From Clostridia bacterium (GTDB lineage: Bacteria; Bacillota; Clostridia; Oscillospirales; Acutalibacteraceae), in NCBI GenBank assembly GCA_017379935.1, contig JAFNVC010000020.1, positions 1 to 64,000 of the forward strand: a DNA stretch of 64,000 nt, given 5' to 3'. This document shows positions 7,863-18,277 of this stretch, piece after piece. The position numbers and the translations under genes are program-made. The stretch's first letter is position 1. Each line of letters begins with the position of its first letter. The notes beneath the pieces were generated by a model. The model did not search any database. It was not told the DNA's origin and saw nothing but the letters and a program-made list of their open reading frames with translations.

Positions 7863-10103
7863 TTATATCAGAGACATCTGCTCGCCCGTGTCCTCAGCAC
7901 TGAGAAGTGCGCCCGCTGCCGGAAGATTCTTAGTCTTATACCGATACGGCTTTGCGAATTCACCCTGCTTGTAAGGTCTGACATTCTTGAGGATGTGGCC
8001 TTTTTTCATTGTCATTACGGAAACGCCCTGCGTATCCTTTGTGGTTTTAGGAGAAACTGCGCCCGTGTTGATGAGAAGCAGTCTGCCCGACGTAGATTCA
8101 AGCACAAGGTCGCAGTCCTCCGTGATATGACGGATTGCGCCTATAGGGAATTTGTCGCTGTATGCCTTGATAAGCTTCTTGCGGTTTGTCTTTGTCGCAT
8201 AAGCTGAAAGGTCAACCTTTGCGACCTTGCCGTTTTCAAAGAAGAACATAACGTAGCCCTTATAATCAAGCGTTGCAATCATATAAATTGCGGTTTCGCC
8301 CTCATCCATTTCAAGCTTTGATGCTACGAAATCGCCGAGCACGCTCGCCTTACCCATATCAAATTCGGAAGCCTTTGATTTGTAAACCTGACACTTATCG
8401 GTAAAGAAGAGAAGCTCCGTGTTGTTTGTCGCTTCAATTTCAAGAAGCATGGAGTCGCCTTCCTTAAGCTTCTGCTCACCGCTTGTACGAAGTGCCTGCG
8501 GTGTAATCTTTTTGAAATAGCCTTCCTTTGTAAAGAAAAGGTTTACGGGGAAATCGGGCTCCTCGTCCTCCTTCTCGTCGTAGGCAACATCCATCGCAAA
8601 TATAATTTCAGTCTTTCTGGGCTGACCGTATTTCTTTGCAATGTCATTAAGCTCATTGACGATAATCTTCTTGACCCTCGACTTATGAGCAAGGATATCC
8701 TCCATCTCCTCGATATCCTTACGGAGCTTTTCGATATCCTGCGTTCTCTTTAAAATATATTCGCGGTTGAGGTGGCGGAGCTTGATTTCCGCAACATAGT
8801 TCGCCTGAATCTCATCGATGCCGAAGCCGATCATAAGGTTGGGAACAACCTCGCTCTCCTCTTCGGTCTTGCGGATAATCATAATCGCTTTGTCGATATC
8901 AAGAAGAATCTTCTGCAAGCCCTCGAGCAGGTGAAGCTTTTCCTTCGCCTTGGAAAGATCAAAGAAAACTCTTCTGCGCACACCCTCGGTACGGAACGCG
9001 ATCCATTCAAGAAGGATATCACGCACACCGAGCACCTTCGGTACACCTGCAATAAGAAGATTAAAGTTGCAGGAGAAGGTATCCTCAAGAGAAGTCATTT
9101 TGTAAAGCTTCTGCATCAGCTTATTTGGGTCTGTACCCTTTTTAAGGTCAATCGTGATTTTAAGACCCGACTTGTCCGTCTCGTCGCGGATATCGCTGAT
9201 TTCACGAACTGAGCCTGACTTGAACTTTTCAATAATTTTATCAATGATAGCCTCAGCCGTTGTTGTCGGCGGGATTTCAGTGATTTCTATACATTTATTA
9301 TCCTTGTCGTAGCGGTATTTTGCTCTGACCTTGAAGCCGCCTCTGCCCGTGCGGTAGATTGCATCCATCGCATCGCGGTCATAAACGAGCTGACCGCCTC
9401 CGACGAAATCGGGAGCCTTGAGCGTTTCGGTGATATCTGCCTCCTCATCCTTGATGAGAGCAACAGTTGTATCGCAGATTTCCTGCAGGTTGAATGAGCA
9501 GATTGAGCTTGCCATACCGACGGCAATACCTGTTGTCGGGTTTGTCAGCACGGTCGGGAATTTAACGGGAAGGAGCGACGGCTCCTTCATAGTGTTGTCG
9601 TAGTTATCGACAAAATCGACAGTATCCTTGTCAATCTCGGCAAAAAGCTCGGCACAGATAGGAGCGAGCTTTGCCTCCGTATATCGCGGAGCCGCCCACT
9701 GCATATCTCTTGAATAAGCCTTACCGAAGTTACCCTTTGAATCTACAAACGGATGAAGCAGAGCCTCATATCCACGCGACAGACGCACCATCGTATCGTA
9801 GATAGCGGCATCACCGTGGGGGTTGAGCTTCATCGTCTGACCGACGATATTAGCAGACTTCGTTCTCGCACCCGTGAGAAGTCCCATCTTATACATTGTA
9901 TAAAGGAGCTTTCTGTGCGAGGGCTTGAAGCCGTCAATCTCGGGGATTGCTCGTGACAGGATAACGCTCATTGCATAGGGCATATAGTTGGTTTCGAGAG
10001 TTTCCGTGATGTTCTGTCTGAGAACCGTACCCGCACCGAGTATGTGGGTATTGGGATTCATCTCTTCTTCAGTCTTAACGACCTCTTTCTTTTTTCTCGC
10101 CAT
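7863..10103 (-). CDS. parC: Type IIA DNA topoisomerase subunit A (ParC/GyrA family)
   Basis: DNA-cleaving subunit, 746 residues. The breakage-reunion domain has the catalytic tyrosine in AAPRYTEAKL (Tyr141) and PSHRKLLYTMYKMGL. A C-terminal beta-pinwheel follows (repeats such as EGYFKKITPQALR and NGKVAKVDLSAY). I see no GyrA box (QRRGGKG), the element needed for negative supercoiling by gyrase, so a topoisomerase IV-like decatenase role is more likely than gyrase. The quinolone-determining segment reads NPHGDAAIYDT, with Ala99 at the E. coli GyrA Ser83 position. It follows its subunit B partner by 13 nt. Whether a separate gyrA/gyrB pair exists elsewhere cannot be told here. Confidence 0.82.
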   Translation of the reverse strand: MARKKKEVVKTEEEMNPNTHILGAGTVLRQNITETLETNYMPYAMSVILSRAIPEIDGFKPSHRKLLYTMYKMGLLTGARTKSANIVGQTMKLNPHGDAAIYDTMVRLSRGYEALLHPFVDSKGNFGKAYSRDMQWAAPRYTEAKLAPICAELFAEIDKDTVDFVDNYDNTMKEPSLLPVKFPTVLTNPTTGIAVGMASSICSFNLQEICDTTVALIKDEEADITETLKAPDFVGGGQLVYDRDAMDAIYRTGRGGFKVRAKYRYDKDNKCIEITEIPPTTTAEAIIDKIIEKFKSGSVREISDIRDETDKSGLKITIDLKKGTDPNKLMQKLYKMTSLEDTFSCNFNLLIAGVPKVLGVRDILLEWIAFRTEGVRRRVFFDLSKAKEKLHLLEGLQKILLDIDKAIMIIRKTEEESEVVPNLMIGFGIDEIQANYVAEIKLRHLNREYILKRTQDIEKLRKDIEEMEDILAHKSRVKKIIVNELNDIAKKYGQPRKTEIIFAMDVAYDEKEDEEPDFPVNLFFTKEGYFKKITPQALRTSGEQKLKEGDSMLLEIEATNNTELLFFTDKCQVYKSKASEFDMGKASVLGDFVASKLEMDEGETAIYMIATLDYKGYVMFFFENGKVAKVDLSAYATKTNRKKLIKAYSDKFPIGAIRHITEDCDLVLESTSGRLLLINTGAVSPKTTKDTQGVSVMTMKKGHILKNVRPYKQGEFAKPYRYKTKNLPAAGALLSAEDTGEQMSLI

Positions 10104-10116
10104 ACTGTCACCTCCC

Positions 10117-12099
10117 TTAGCTTAAGTCGAGCATATCGATATACATATATCCGTTATCGGCAATATGCTCTTTTCTGCCTGCAAGATTATCACCGAGGAG
10201 CATTTCAAAAATCTGAGCCGTTCTTTCGGCATCCTCGGGAAGAATCTCAACGAGTCTTCTTGTTTTAGGATTCATAGTTGTCAGCCACATCATTTCAGCC
10301 TCGTTTTCACCAAGACCTTTTGAGCGCTGAACGGTATATTTTGCATTACCGATTTCTTCAATAGCCTCTGCCTTTTCCTTTTCGGTATATGCAAACCAAA
10401 CCTGATCCTTTGTATTGATTTCATAAAGCGGAGTTTCCGCAATAAACACCTTGCCCTCCTCGATAAGAGTCGGCATAAGGCGGTAAATCATCGTAAGAAT
10501 TAGAGTTCTGATCTGGAAGCCGTCGACATCGGCATCGGTACAGATGATGACCTTATTGTAACGCAGAAGGTCAAGATTGAATTCTGCAAGACCCTTCATA
10601 TACTTCGACTTGACCTCAACGCCGCAGCCGAGAACCTTTACGAGGTCGGTGATGATTTCGCTCTTGAAAATCTTATCGTACTCACACTTAAGGCAGTTGA
10701 GAATCTTACCTCGGACGGGCATAAGAGCCTGAAACTCTGAGTCACGCGCCTGCTTACAGGCACCAAGCGCAGAATCACCCTCCACGATGAAGAGCTCTCT
10801 GTCCTCGGCATTCTTTGCGCGGCAGTCAACGAATTTCTGCACTCTGTTTGCAAGATCATTTGCGGTTGTAAGTGTCTTTTTGATGCTCTGTCGCGTTGTT
10901 TCAGCCTTGACACGGCTTCGCATATTGATGAGCACCTGATTAGCGATTTTTTCCGCTTCCGTACGGTTTTCGATGAAATAAATCTCAAGCTGATGCTTGA
11001 AGAAATCTGTCATCGCTTCCTGAATGAATTTATTTGTGATTGCCTTCTTCGTCTGATTCTCGTAGGAGGTTTCCGTCGAGAAGGACGAAACAACGAGCAC
11101 GAGGCAGTCCTCGATATCCTCAAACTTGATTCTCGGGTCAGTTTTTGTGTACTTTCCGTTGGTTTTGAGGTAGGAATCAATCTGATAGGTAAAGGCATTG
11201 CGCACAGCCTTTTCGGGTGCACCGCCGTGCTCGAGCCAGCTCGAGTTATGGTAATATTCCTTCTTCTGCGACTTATTCGAGAAGCAGAGAGCGGACGTGA
11301 TAAGCACCTTATAATCCTTATGGTCCTCACGGTCACGGCCGACGCGCTCGGTCTGCCACGACTGAACGGATGTGAGTGCGGCATCCTCGGCAATTTCGTT
11401 AACGTAATCGGAAATACCGTTTTCGTAATAATATTCAAAAGTCTCGAACTGAGTTTTATTAAGCTGATTTTTAAGAATGAATTTAATACCCGAGTTTACG
11501 ATAGCCTGACGCTTGATTGTATCCTGATAGTATTCGAGCGGAACGGCGATATCGGTAAACACCTTGAGGTCGGGGCGCCATTTGATACGCGAGCCGGTGT
11601 CGCGCTTCGTGTACGGCTCCTTTTCCATCTGACCGACAATCTTACCCTTTTTGAAATTGAGCTTGTAGCAGGTGCCGTCACGGTGGATTTCCGCCTCCAT
11701 ATACTCGGATGCAAACTGAGTTGCACAAAGACCGAGACCGTTGAGACCGAGCGAATAGCCGTAGCTGCTGTCGCCTCCCTTGGAATACTTACCGCCTGCA
11801 TAAAGGGTACAGAAAACAAGCTCCCAGTTAAATTTCTTTTCCTTTGTATTATAATCAACGGGAATGCCTCGGCCAAAGTCCTGAATTTCAACACTGTGGT
11901 CAAGGTAACGCGTTACAACGATTTTATCGCCGAAGCCCTCACGCGCTTCGTCTATTGAGTTTGACAAAATCTCAAAAACGGAATGCTGACAGCCCTCAAT
12001 ATCGTCCGAGCCGAAAATAACCGCAGGGCGCTTACGCACCTGGTCAGGACCCTTAAGAGAAACTATGTCGTCATTGCCGTAGCTTGCCTTTTTTGCCAT
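10117..12099 (-). CDS. parE: Type IIA DNA topoisomerase subunit B (ParE/GyrB family)
   Basis: ATPase subunit, 660 residues. GHKL ATPase motifs: EILSNSIDEAREG, DFGRGIPV (Asp74) and SLGLNGLGLCATQFAS. TOPRIM motifs: IVEGDSALG and CTDADVDGFQIRTL. The C-terminal QRSKGLGENEAEMMW matches the subunit B tail. The start ATG at 12099 has AAGGAG 7 nt before it; a TTG nine codons upstream is the only extension and lacks a ribosome binding site. It is transcribed with parC. ParE rather than GyrB is chosen because of the partner's missing GyrA box. Confidence 0.82.
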   Translation of the reverse strand: MAKKASYGNDDIVSLKGPDQVRKRPAVIFGSDDIEGCQHSVFEILSNSIDEAREGFGDKIVVTRYLDHSVEIQDFGRGIPVDYNTKEKKFNWELVFCTLYAGGKYSKGGDSSYGYSLGLNGLGLCATQFASEYMEAEIHRDGTCYKLNFKKGKIVGQMEKEPYTKRDTGSRIKWRPDLKVFTDIAVPLEYYQDTIKRQAIVNSGIKFILKNQLNKTQFETFEYYYENGISDYVNEIAEDAALTSVQSWQTERVGRDREDHKDYKVLITSALCFSNKSQKKEYYHNSSWLEHGGAPEKAVRNAFTYQIDSYLKTNGKYTKTDPRIKFEDIEDCLVLVVSSFSTETSYENQTKKAITNKFIQEAMTDFFKHQLEIYFIENRTEAEKIANQVLINMRSRVKAETTRQSIKKTLTTANDLANRVQKFVDCRAKNAEDRELFIVEGDSALGACKQARDSEFQALMPVRGKILNCLKCEYDKIFKSEIITDLVKVLGCGVEVKSKYMKGLAEFNLDLLRYNKVIICTDADVDGFQIRTLILTMIYRLMPTLIEEGKVFIAETPLYEINTKDQVWFAYTEKEKAEAIEEIGNAKYTVQRSKGLGENEAEMMWLTTMNPKTRRLVEILPEDAERTAQIFEMLLGDNLAGRKEHIADNGYMYIDMLDLS

Positions 12100-12142
12100 A
12101 ACTACACTCCTTATCCATTTTTTCAATAAAACGCTATTTTAT

Positions 12143-12172
12143 ATTTTACACTATATATTGTGGTTTAGTCAA
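12143..12172 (-). promoter_or_regulatory. parE-parC promoter
   Basis: -35 TTGACT (12172-12167), 18-nt spacer, -10 TAAAAT (12148-12143). Confidence 0.65.
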
Positions 12173-12275
12173 GTGCTTTGTAGATTTCCAAGTGGTTGGA
12201 GTACGGAATGCGGGGCTGTGCTTCATAATAAAAAGTTCCGTTCGGAGATAGCTGGAACGAAGTTTCTTCAAACAG

Positions 12276-12305
12276 TTGACGGGATTAGTGTAAAACTGAT
12301 ATAAT
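12276..12305 (+). promoter_or_regulatory. Promoter of the metallophosphoesterase-symporter operon
   Basis: -35 TTGACG (12276-12281), 18-nt spacer, consensus -10 TATAAT (12300-12305), about 25 nt before the ribosome binding site GAAGGTGAGG. Confidence 0.75.
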
Positions 12306-12336
12306 TTATATATATTTTCATGAATGAAGGTGAGGT

Positions 12337-13764
12337 ATGGGCAAGCTTCAGTTTTACATAATGGCGGATAACCATTACTTTTCAAAAAAGCTGTGGGTTG
12401 ACGGACCTGCTATTGAACGGCGGTGTCACGGCGACCAGGTGGTTATCAAGGAATCTCCCGAGGTCAACGAAGCGTTTTTTAAGCTTATTGAGCAGGACAG
12501 CGAGGCTGACCTTGTTGTTATTATCGGCGACCTTATAAACTGCGGTGAAAGGCTTTGCCACGATGAATTCATCGAACGCTTACACAGGCTCGAAAACAGC
12601 GGTAAGCGCGTGCTTGTGCTGACAGCAACTCACGACTATAACGGCTGCGGTGAGGACGAAAACGGATTTGTCGCTACGGGTTATGCTGAAAACAGTACAT
12701 ACCGCGTTGACTGCACAAGACGGCATGAGCTTGATGAACTTTACCGTCCCTTCGGACGCGGTCAGGCAGACAGAGAATACGATATGTCCTATTCAATAAA
12801 CGTTGGCGGCTACCGTTTTATTCTGCTTAACGATGACGGAAACGGTCACACGGACTGCGGACTTGATGACAAGGGCAACGAGTGGCTCGAAAACGAGCTT
12901 ATCAAGGCAAAAACGAACAGTGAGACGGTTCTCTTGTTCACGCATCATCCCGTTATAACCCCCTACCCCGTTTACGAGGCTGTTGCGCCTACGGAAATGT
13001 ACGGAAGGCACCCGATACTCAAAGCGATGCTTATGAAGCACGGAGTTAAGGTTGTTTTTACGGGACATGTCCATACACACGCTGTCCGCAGGATAACCGA
13101 CGGCACGAATGAGCTTTATGACGTCGGCACGACCGCAGTTGTATCACCCTTCGGCAAAATACGAAGAGTTACACTCGATAACGGAGTTGCCGATATTTCA
13201 ACCGTTGATATGCCGAAGGAAATCGACGGTGTTGAGGGCGGAAGCGATCACATTGCAGCCGTTTGCTTCGGCAGATACTACAAGCATCTGGTTGAGCTTG
13301 CCGCCAAGGATTATGACAGCTTTCTGAAGCTCGGAGACGGTCTTATCCCCGTTGACAAGGCAAAGAAATACCGCTTCATTATAAAGCCAATCCTTAAAAT
13401 TATTTTAAGCATCAATATGTCCTTTGCAGGCAAGGTCGGCAGGAAATATTCGGGACTGAGCAAGGCTGAATGCAAGGCTCACAAGGATGAAAAATTGCTC
13501 GATATGATTTTTACTATCATTGACCATTTCTTCATCGGTGATGCACCCTTCACTCCCGACACTTATGAGCACAAGGTCATTTACGGTGCGCTTCAACGCG
13601 CAGATGCGGTTATGAGGACTTTTAAAATAAGTCTTTCAAAATATATTAACGGAATCGACAGCCTGTGGGTGCTTGTTGAGCCTCTTATCCATAACACGCG
13701 AACAGGCTGTGACCGTGAAATTAAAATAAGCTTAAAGGACGAGGTGACCTATGAAAAAGATTAA
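12337..13764 (+). CDS. Calcineurin-like metallophosphoesterase
   Basis: Predicted cytosolic two-metal phosphoesterase, 475 residues, no signal peptide. Metal-site motifs in order: MADNH (Asp11, His13), IIGDLINCGE, ATHDYNG (where GNHD is usual), LLFTHHPV and FTGHVHTHAVRR. The ~150 residues after the catalytic domain (about 300 onward) are helical and I cannot assign them. The gene overlaps the next, a sugar:cation symporter, by 14 nt, so the pair is translationally coupled. A role on an imported phosphorylated or phosphodiester-linked compound is possible but unproven. Confidence 0.85.
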   Translation: MGKLQFYIMADNHYFSKKLWVDGPAIERRCHGDQVVIKESPEVNEAFFKLIEQDSEADLVVIIGDLINCGERLCHDEFIERLHRLENSGKRVLVLTATHDYNGCGEDENGFVATGYAENSTYRVDCTRRHELDELYRPFGRGQADREYDMSYSINVGGYRFILLNDDGNGHTDCGLDDKGNEWLENELIKAKTNSETVLLFTHHPVITPYPVYEAVAPTEMYGRHPILKAMLMKHGVKVVFTGHVHTHAVRRITDGTNELYDVGTTAVVSPFGKIRRVTLDNGVADISTVDMPKEIDGVEGGSDHIAAVCFGRYYKHLVELAAKDYDSFLKLGDGLIPVDKAKKYRFIIKPILKIILSINMSFAGKVGRKYSGLSKAECKAHKDEKLLDMIFTIIDHFFIGDAPFTPDTYEHKVIYGALQRADAVMRTFKISLSKYINGIDSLWVLVEPLIHNTRTGCDREIKISLKDEVTYEKD

Positions 13765-15316
13765 AAACGCCCTTGCTACCGACGTCAACGAAAAAATAAC
13801 GCTGAAGGAATATGCCGCATTCAGCTCGAGTACGGCAGTTTCCAAGGTCGCATCGGCAATGAGCGGATTCTTCGGCGGACTTGTTGCTTCCACCTATATG
13901 GGACTCAGCGAGGGAGCCTTCGCAGCATACAGCACGATTGTTTTCATTCTCGGCTTCTGGGATATCGCAAACGACGTTATCGTTGCGAGCTTCCTTGACA
14001 AGAGCAGAAAAACCTTCGGCAGCTGGGGACGCTTCAAGCCGTGGCTGATGCTGATGATTATCCCCTTCAACCTTGTTGTCATCCTTCAGACCTTACCTGT
14101 CAGGGCTTGGTTCCCTGATATCAGCGACACCTTCAAGGTTGCTTTTCTTGTGCTGCTCTATTTTCTCAACGATGCCTTCAGCACCTTCTACAATGCAGCG
14201 CTTACGGCGCTTAATGCAAGGCGTACCACCAACAATATGGAGCGAGGCTACATCGCGGCTATCGAAAGTATACTCAGCTCAACTATCGGCGCGTGCGGAA
14301 CATACATCGCGGCTCTTCTTCCGTTTGTTCTTCCGAATGCGAGCGATGCAGAAAGATATTTCTACGGTTACAGCGTCGTTACGCTTCTTGCAATTCCGCT
14401 GACTGTATGGAACATAATTGTAACGAAGGAACGAATCGCAGAGCCGCCGAAGGTACAGGCACCGAAGCTTCGCGAGGTTTACGGTCATATCATCCATAAC
14501 AGACCTTTGATGATGTATATGATTTCCGAAATTCTCGGTCAGGGTATGTCAATCGGCTACAGTCTGATGACTTACGCCTTCATTGCCTGCTTCAGCACGG
14601 AGCATTTCACGCTGACCTTCTTCCGCAATACACCGATTCAGTTCGAGTATGTTTACGAGGGCGGTAACTACGCGGCATTGCTTTCGCTTGCTTCTATCTC
14701 ATCGCTTGTAACAACAGGAATTTCACTCTTCCTTGCTCCGATTGTAAGAAAATGGGTTGACGATAAAATCCTTTATATGTGCACGAGACTCGGAACCGGA
14801 ATCTGTTATGCGGCGATGTTTATTTCGATTTTCCCGTTCAGTGCACACACCCCCGCACAGATTTTTGTCCGCATTGTTATCTGGTATGCAATTCACGGAC
14901 TTACAACAGGCTTCTATCAGACAGTTCCGGGACTTATCCAGATGGCAACCTACGACTACGGCGAATATAAATTCGGTCAAAGAAACGAAGCGACGGTAAC
15001 ATCCGTCAAGAATACACTTTCACGAATCCTCGGTAACTGCACAACGTATGTTACGAATCTTTTCCTTATCTACGTCGGTTATCAGAAATTCGCCGAGACA
15101 CCCGAGCTGATGCCCGTCGAGGCGAAATCAAGCCTTGTTTATATGTTCGCGATTTTCCCCGCAGTATTCTGCTTCCTTGCAGTTATTCCTATGGCTTTCT
15201 ACAAGCTTTCAGGTAAGCGGCACAAAGAAATTGTAAAAGAGCTTGAAGCACGAAGACAGCAGAATCTTGACGAGATTATCAGAATGGAAGCTACAAATGC
15301 TATTGAGGTGGAATAA
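13751..15316 (+). CDS. GPH-family sugar:cation symporter (MFS)
   Basis: Membrane transporter of the glycoside-pentoside-hexuronide type, 521 residues with about 12 membrane segments. Family features include FILGFWDIANDVIVASFLDKSRKTFG (the DIxND motif after helix 2), GRFKPWLMLM, and the later QMATYDYGEYKFGQRNEA loop. The C-terminus is a basic, helical cytosolic tail. It overlaps the phosphoesterase gene, and its start has GAGGTG just upstream. The substrate is unknown; beta-glycosides or oligosaccharides fit the neighbouring glycosidases. Confidence 0.9.
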   Translation: MKKIKNALATDVNEKITLKEYAAFSSSTAVSKVASAMSGFFGGLVASTYMGLSEGAFAAYSTIVFILGFWDIANDVIVASFLDKSRKTFGSWGRFKPWLMLMIIPFNLVVILQTLPVRAWFPDISDTFKVAFLVLLYFLNDAFSTFYNAALTALNARRTTNNMERGYIAAIESILSSTIGACGTYIAALLPFVLPNASDAERYFYGYSVVTLLAIPLTVWNIIVTKERIAEPPKVQAPKLREVYGHIIHNRPLMMYMISEILGQGMSIGYSLMTYAFIACFSTEHFTLTFFRNTPIQFEYVYEGGNYAALLSLASISSLVTTGISLFLAPIVRKWVDDKILYMCTRLGTGICYAAMFISIFPFSAHTPAQIFVRIVIWYAIHGLTTGFYQTVPGLIQMATYDYGEYKFGQRNEATVTSVKNTLSRILGNCTTYVTNLFLIYVGYQKFAETPELMPVEAKSSLVYMFAIFPAVFCFLAVIPMAFYKLSGKRHKEIVKELEARRQQNLDEIIRMEATNAIEVE

Positions 15317-15341
15317 CCGTCCGTCAAAACTAAGAACAAAG

Positions 15342-15375
15342 CAAAAAAACACCCACGGAATTAACCGTGGGTGTT
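15342..15375. terminator. Bidirectional terminator ending the ribosomal supercluster
   Basis: 11-bp stem AACACCCACGG/CCGTGGGTGTT with a 6-nt loop. On the minus strand TTTTTTTG follows, ending the rplQ transcript. On the plus strand TAAATTTTG follows, serving the GPH symporter operon. Confidence 0.9.
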
Positions 15376-15399
15376 AAATTTTGTTCGGATTATACCTGA

Positions 15400-15756
15400 T
15401 TATTTAGACTCAACATCGATAAGCTCGATGATGCACATCTCTGAAGCGTCGCCGCGACGTGTGCCTGTCTTAATAATACGGCAATAACCGCCGTTTACGT
15501 CCTTATATTTGGGAGCAATCTCATCAAAGAGCTTTTTAACAACGTCCTTCTTTGTAACGTATGCCAAAACCTGTCTTTTTGAGTGAAGGTCATTTGTCTT
15601 TGCAATAGTGATCATTTTCTCAGCCATTGCGCGAACTTCCTTTGCTCTTGTAACGGTGGTCTCTATTCTGCCGCTTTCCAAAAGGTATGTTACCATGCCT
15701 CTGAGCATTGACTTACGATGGTCACTTGCTCTTCCAAGCTTTCTTGAACCTGGCAT
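15400..15756 (-). CDS. rplQ: 50S ribosomal protein L17
   Basis: Last gene of the alpha operon, 118 residues. Typical [21 protein letters not shown] start and conserved [11 protein letters not shown]. It lies 52 nt after rpoA and 25 nt before the operon terminator. Only the common N-terminal L17 core is present. Confidence 0.98.
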   Translation of the reverse strand: MPGSRKLGRASDHRKSMLRGMVTYLLESGRIETTVTRAKEVRAMAEKMITIAKTNDLHSKRQVLAYVTKKDVVKKLFDEIAPKYKDVNGGYCRIIKTGTRRGDASEMCIIELIDVESK

Positions 15757-15808
15757 TTAAAGTCACTCCTTTACCGTTAGTTGTAAAAATAATTGTTACA
15801 GTTTCTTA

Positions 15809-16759
15809 TTAGTCTTCGTCCCTGCGAAGATCATAGCCGAGGGATGTAAGCTTAGCAACAACCTCATCAAGAGATTTCTTACCAAGGTTACGAACCTTCA
15901 TCATATCATCTTCGGACTTGCCGATAAGATCTTCAACTGTATTGATGCCTGCTCTCTTCAAGCAGTTAAAAGAGCGCACAGACAGGTCAAGTTCCTCAAT
16001 GGTCATCTCCAAGACTTTTTCTTTACCACTCTTATTGTTTTCAACCATGATCTCAGTTTCAAAAGCCTCATCGGAGAGGTCTCCAAAGAGACTGAGATGC
16101 TCGTTGAGGATCTTGGCGCCAAGAGAAACGGCTTCCTTTGCGGAAATTGTACCGTTTGTCCACACCTCAAGTGTAAGTTTGTCATAGTCAGTAATCTGAC
16201 CGACACGTGTGTTCTCGACTGTGTAATTTACCTTTAATACCGGTGAATAAATCGAGTCAATTGCAATTACGCCGATCGGCGGCTGAAGATACTGCTTATT
16301 GCGTTCTGCAGAAACATATCCTCTGCCCTTGCTGCAAGTGATCTCCATCACTACGTGAGCGTCACTGTCAAGAGATGCGATGTGGAGCTCGGGATTGAGA
16401 ATCTCGACCTCTGAATCGGTCTTGAAGTCGCCTGCAGTGAGTTCACCTTCACCTTTTACATCCACGTACATTGTCTTAGGACCGTCACCGTGGATCTTAA
16501 GGATAACGCTCTTCAAATTAAGTACGATTTCCGTAACATCTTCTTTAACGCCCGGAATCGTTGTAAATTCGTGAAGAATTCCATCAATCTTAACGGAAGT
16601 AATTGCGTAGCCCGGTAAGGAAGAAAGGAGTACGCGTCTGAGGCTGTTGCCGAGAGTTGTACCATATCCTCTCTCCAAGGGTTCTACGACAAATTTACCG
16701 TAAGTACCGTCAGGTAAAACATCGGCTGTTTCGATTCTTGGTTTCTCTATGCCAATCAT
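15809..16759 (-). CDS. rpoA: RNA polymerase alpha subunit
   Basis: 316 residues. The N-terminal dimerisation/assembly domain ([30 protein letters not shown]) covers about 1-230. The C-terminal domain, which contacts UP elements and activators, contains the helix-hairpin-helix [18 protein letters not shown] and [12 protein letters not shown]. It lies between rpsD and rplQ, as in most bacteria. Confidence 0.99.
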   Translation of the reverse strand: MIGIEKPRIETADVLPDGTYGKFVVEPLERGYGTTLGNSLRRVLLSSLPGYAITSVKIDGILHEFTTIPGVKEDVTEIVLNLKSVILKIHGDGPKTMYVDVKGEGELTAGDFKTDSEVEILNPELHIASLDSDAHVVMEITCSKGRGYVSAERNKQYLQPPIGVIAIDSIYSPVLKVNYTVENTRVGQITDYDKLTLEVWTNGTISAKEAVSLGAKILNEHLSLFGDLSDEAFETEIMVENNKSGKEKVLEMTIEELDLSVRSFNCLKRAGINTVEDLIGKSEDDMMKVRNLGKKSLDEVVAKLTSLGYDLRRDED

Positions 16760-16798
16760 TCAAAACCCTCCTTGTTATATTAAGTATACGGTTAATTA

Positions 16799-17422
16799 TT
16801 ATTTTGAATAAAGCTCGACGATGAGCTGCTCCTCAACAGGGCAAGCAATCTGATCTCTCTCGGGGAGAGCTACAATCTTAGCTTCTGTATCAGATGTCTT
16901 GTCAAGCCACTGCGGAACAGGACGAGCACCGTTTGACTCAAGGACTGCCTTAATCTTTACACTGTCCTTGCTGGAATCAACGATAGCGACTACGTCGCCA
17001 GCCTTCACGAGGTATGAAGGAATGTTTACCTTACGGCCGTTTACTGTGAAATGACCATGTGTTACGAGCTGTCTGCCTTCTGCTCTTGAGCTTGACCAGC
17101 CAAGAAGATAAACAACGTTATCAAGGCGGCTTTCGCAGATTCTGAGAAGGTTTGTACCTGTCATACCCTGCTTACGCTCTGCTGTAAGGAAATAGTTATA
17201 GAACTGACTCTCCGGAATACCGTAATATCTCTTAGCCTGCTGCTTTGCACGAAGCTGGAGACCATACTCGGAAGTCTTTTTGCGGCTCTGACCATGCTGG
17301 CCGGGGGCATATGAACGACGCTCAAGTGCGCACTTTCCTGTATAGCATCTCTCGCCCTTAAGGAAAAGCTTCTTGCCCTCACGGCGGCACATCTTACATA
17401 CCGCGCCGGTATATCTTGCCAT
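16799..17422 (-). CDS. rpsD: 30S ribosomal protein S4 (zinc-type)
   Basis: 16S assembly initiator, 207 residues. Cys9, Cys12, Cys26 and Cys31 in the N-terminus (CKMCRREG...CYTGKC) form the zinc-binding form of S4. The S4 RNA-binding domain [31 protein letters not shown] follows in pieces from about residue 95. In many bacteria S4 represses the alpha operon; no specific target structure was identified here. Confidence 0.98.
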   Translation of the reverse strand: MARYTGAVCKMCRREGKKLFLKGERCYTGKCALERRSYAPGQHGQSRKKTSEYGLQLRAKQQAKRYYGIPESQFYNYFLTAERKQGMTGTNLLRICESRLDNVVYLLGWSSSRAEGRQLVTHGHFTVNGRKVNIPSYLVKAGDVVAIVDSSKDSVKIKAVLESNGARPVPQWLDKTSDTEAKIVALPERDQIACPVEEQLIVELYSK

Positions 17423-17450
17423 TTGTAGTTACACCTCCTGAAATTATAGG

Positions 17451-17858
17451 TTATACACGTCTTCTCTTCGGCGGGCGGCAGCCGTTATGAGGAATCGGAG
17501 TTACGTCCTTGATAAGGCTAACTTCGAGACCTGCTGTCTGCAATGCTCTGATTGCAGCTTCACGTCCTGCTCCCGGACCCTTAACGTAAACCTCAACAGT
17601 TTTCATACCATGCTCCATAGCAGCCTTTGCAGCTACTTCTGCAGCAGTCTGAGCTGCGAACGGAGTTGACTTCTTTGAACCTCTGAAGCCCATCTCACCT
17701 GCTGATGCCCATGATACTGCATTACCCTGCGTATCGCTGATGGTAACGATAGTATTGTTGAAGGTGGATTGGATATGAGCTGCGCCGCGTTCAATATTCT
17801 TGCGTTCACGGCGTCTGCGTGTTGCAGTGCCCTTCTTAGCGGAACCCTTAGGTGCCAT
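17451..17858 (-). CDS. rpsK: 30S ribosomal protein S11
   Basis: Platform protein at the mRNA exit region, 135 residues. Conserved [14 protein letters not shown] near residue 31, [13 protein letters not shown], and the C-terminal [10 protein letters not shown]. Spacing of 15 nt to rpsM. Confidence 0.98.
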   Translation of the reverse strand: MAPKGSAKKGTATRRRRERKNIERGAAHIQSTFNNTIVTISDTQGNAVSWASAGEMGFRGSKKSTPFAAQTAAEVAAKAAMEHGMKTVEVYVKGPGAGREAAIRALQTAGLEVSLIKDVTPIPHNGCRPPKRRRV

Positions 17859-17873
17859 ATTATCCCTCCTAAA

Positions 17874-18242
17874 TTACTTCTTCTTGTTAGCAATGGTCTT
17901 CTTCGGACCCTTGCGTGTACGAGCGTTTGTCTTTGAGCGCTGGCCTCTTACGGGCAGGCCCTTTCTGTGGCGTACGCCACGATAACAACCGATTTCGATA
18001 AGTCTCTTGATATCGAAAGCAGTTTCTCTGCGGAGATCACCTTCAACCTTAACGTTGTGATCGATGTACTCACGCAATTTTGCTACATCATCTTCTGAAA
18101 GATCCTTAACTCTGATGTCAGGATCTACGCCTGTAGCAGCGATAATGTCGCTTGCTGTCTTACGACCGATACCGAAAATGTAAGTAAGAGCGATTTCTAC
18201 TCTCTTGTCTCTCGGTAAGTCAACACCTGATATACGCGCCAT
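17874..18242 (-). CDS. rpsM: 30S ribosomal protein S13
   Basis: Head protein contacting the 50S subunit and P-site tRNA, 122 residues. [26 protein letters not shown] and the basic C-terminus [19 protein letters not shown] (read with the preceding RHRKG) are family signatures. The ATG at 18242 is chosen because GGAGGTG lies 9 nt before it; six upstream in-frame codons belong to the ribosome binding region. Confidence 0.98.
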   Translation of the reverse strand: MARISGVDLPRDKRVEIALTYIFGIGRKTASDIIAATGVDPDIRVKDLSEDDVAKLREYIDHNVKVEGDLRRETAFDIKRLIEIGCYRGVRHRKGLPVRGQRSKTNARTRKGPKKTIANKKK

Positions 18243-18277
18243 TCTCAGTTGCACCTCCATAAATGGTTTGCGTCGGA

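Noticed and set aside
10993..11958. A 321-codon plus-strand frame opposite parE
   Set aside because: Shadow of the parE reading frame; parE has all catalytic motifs and a promoter.
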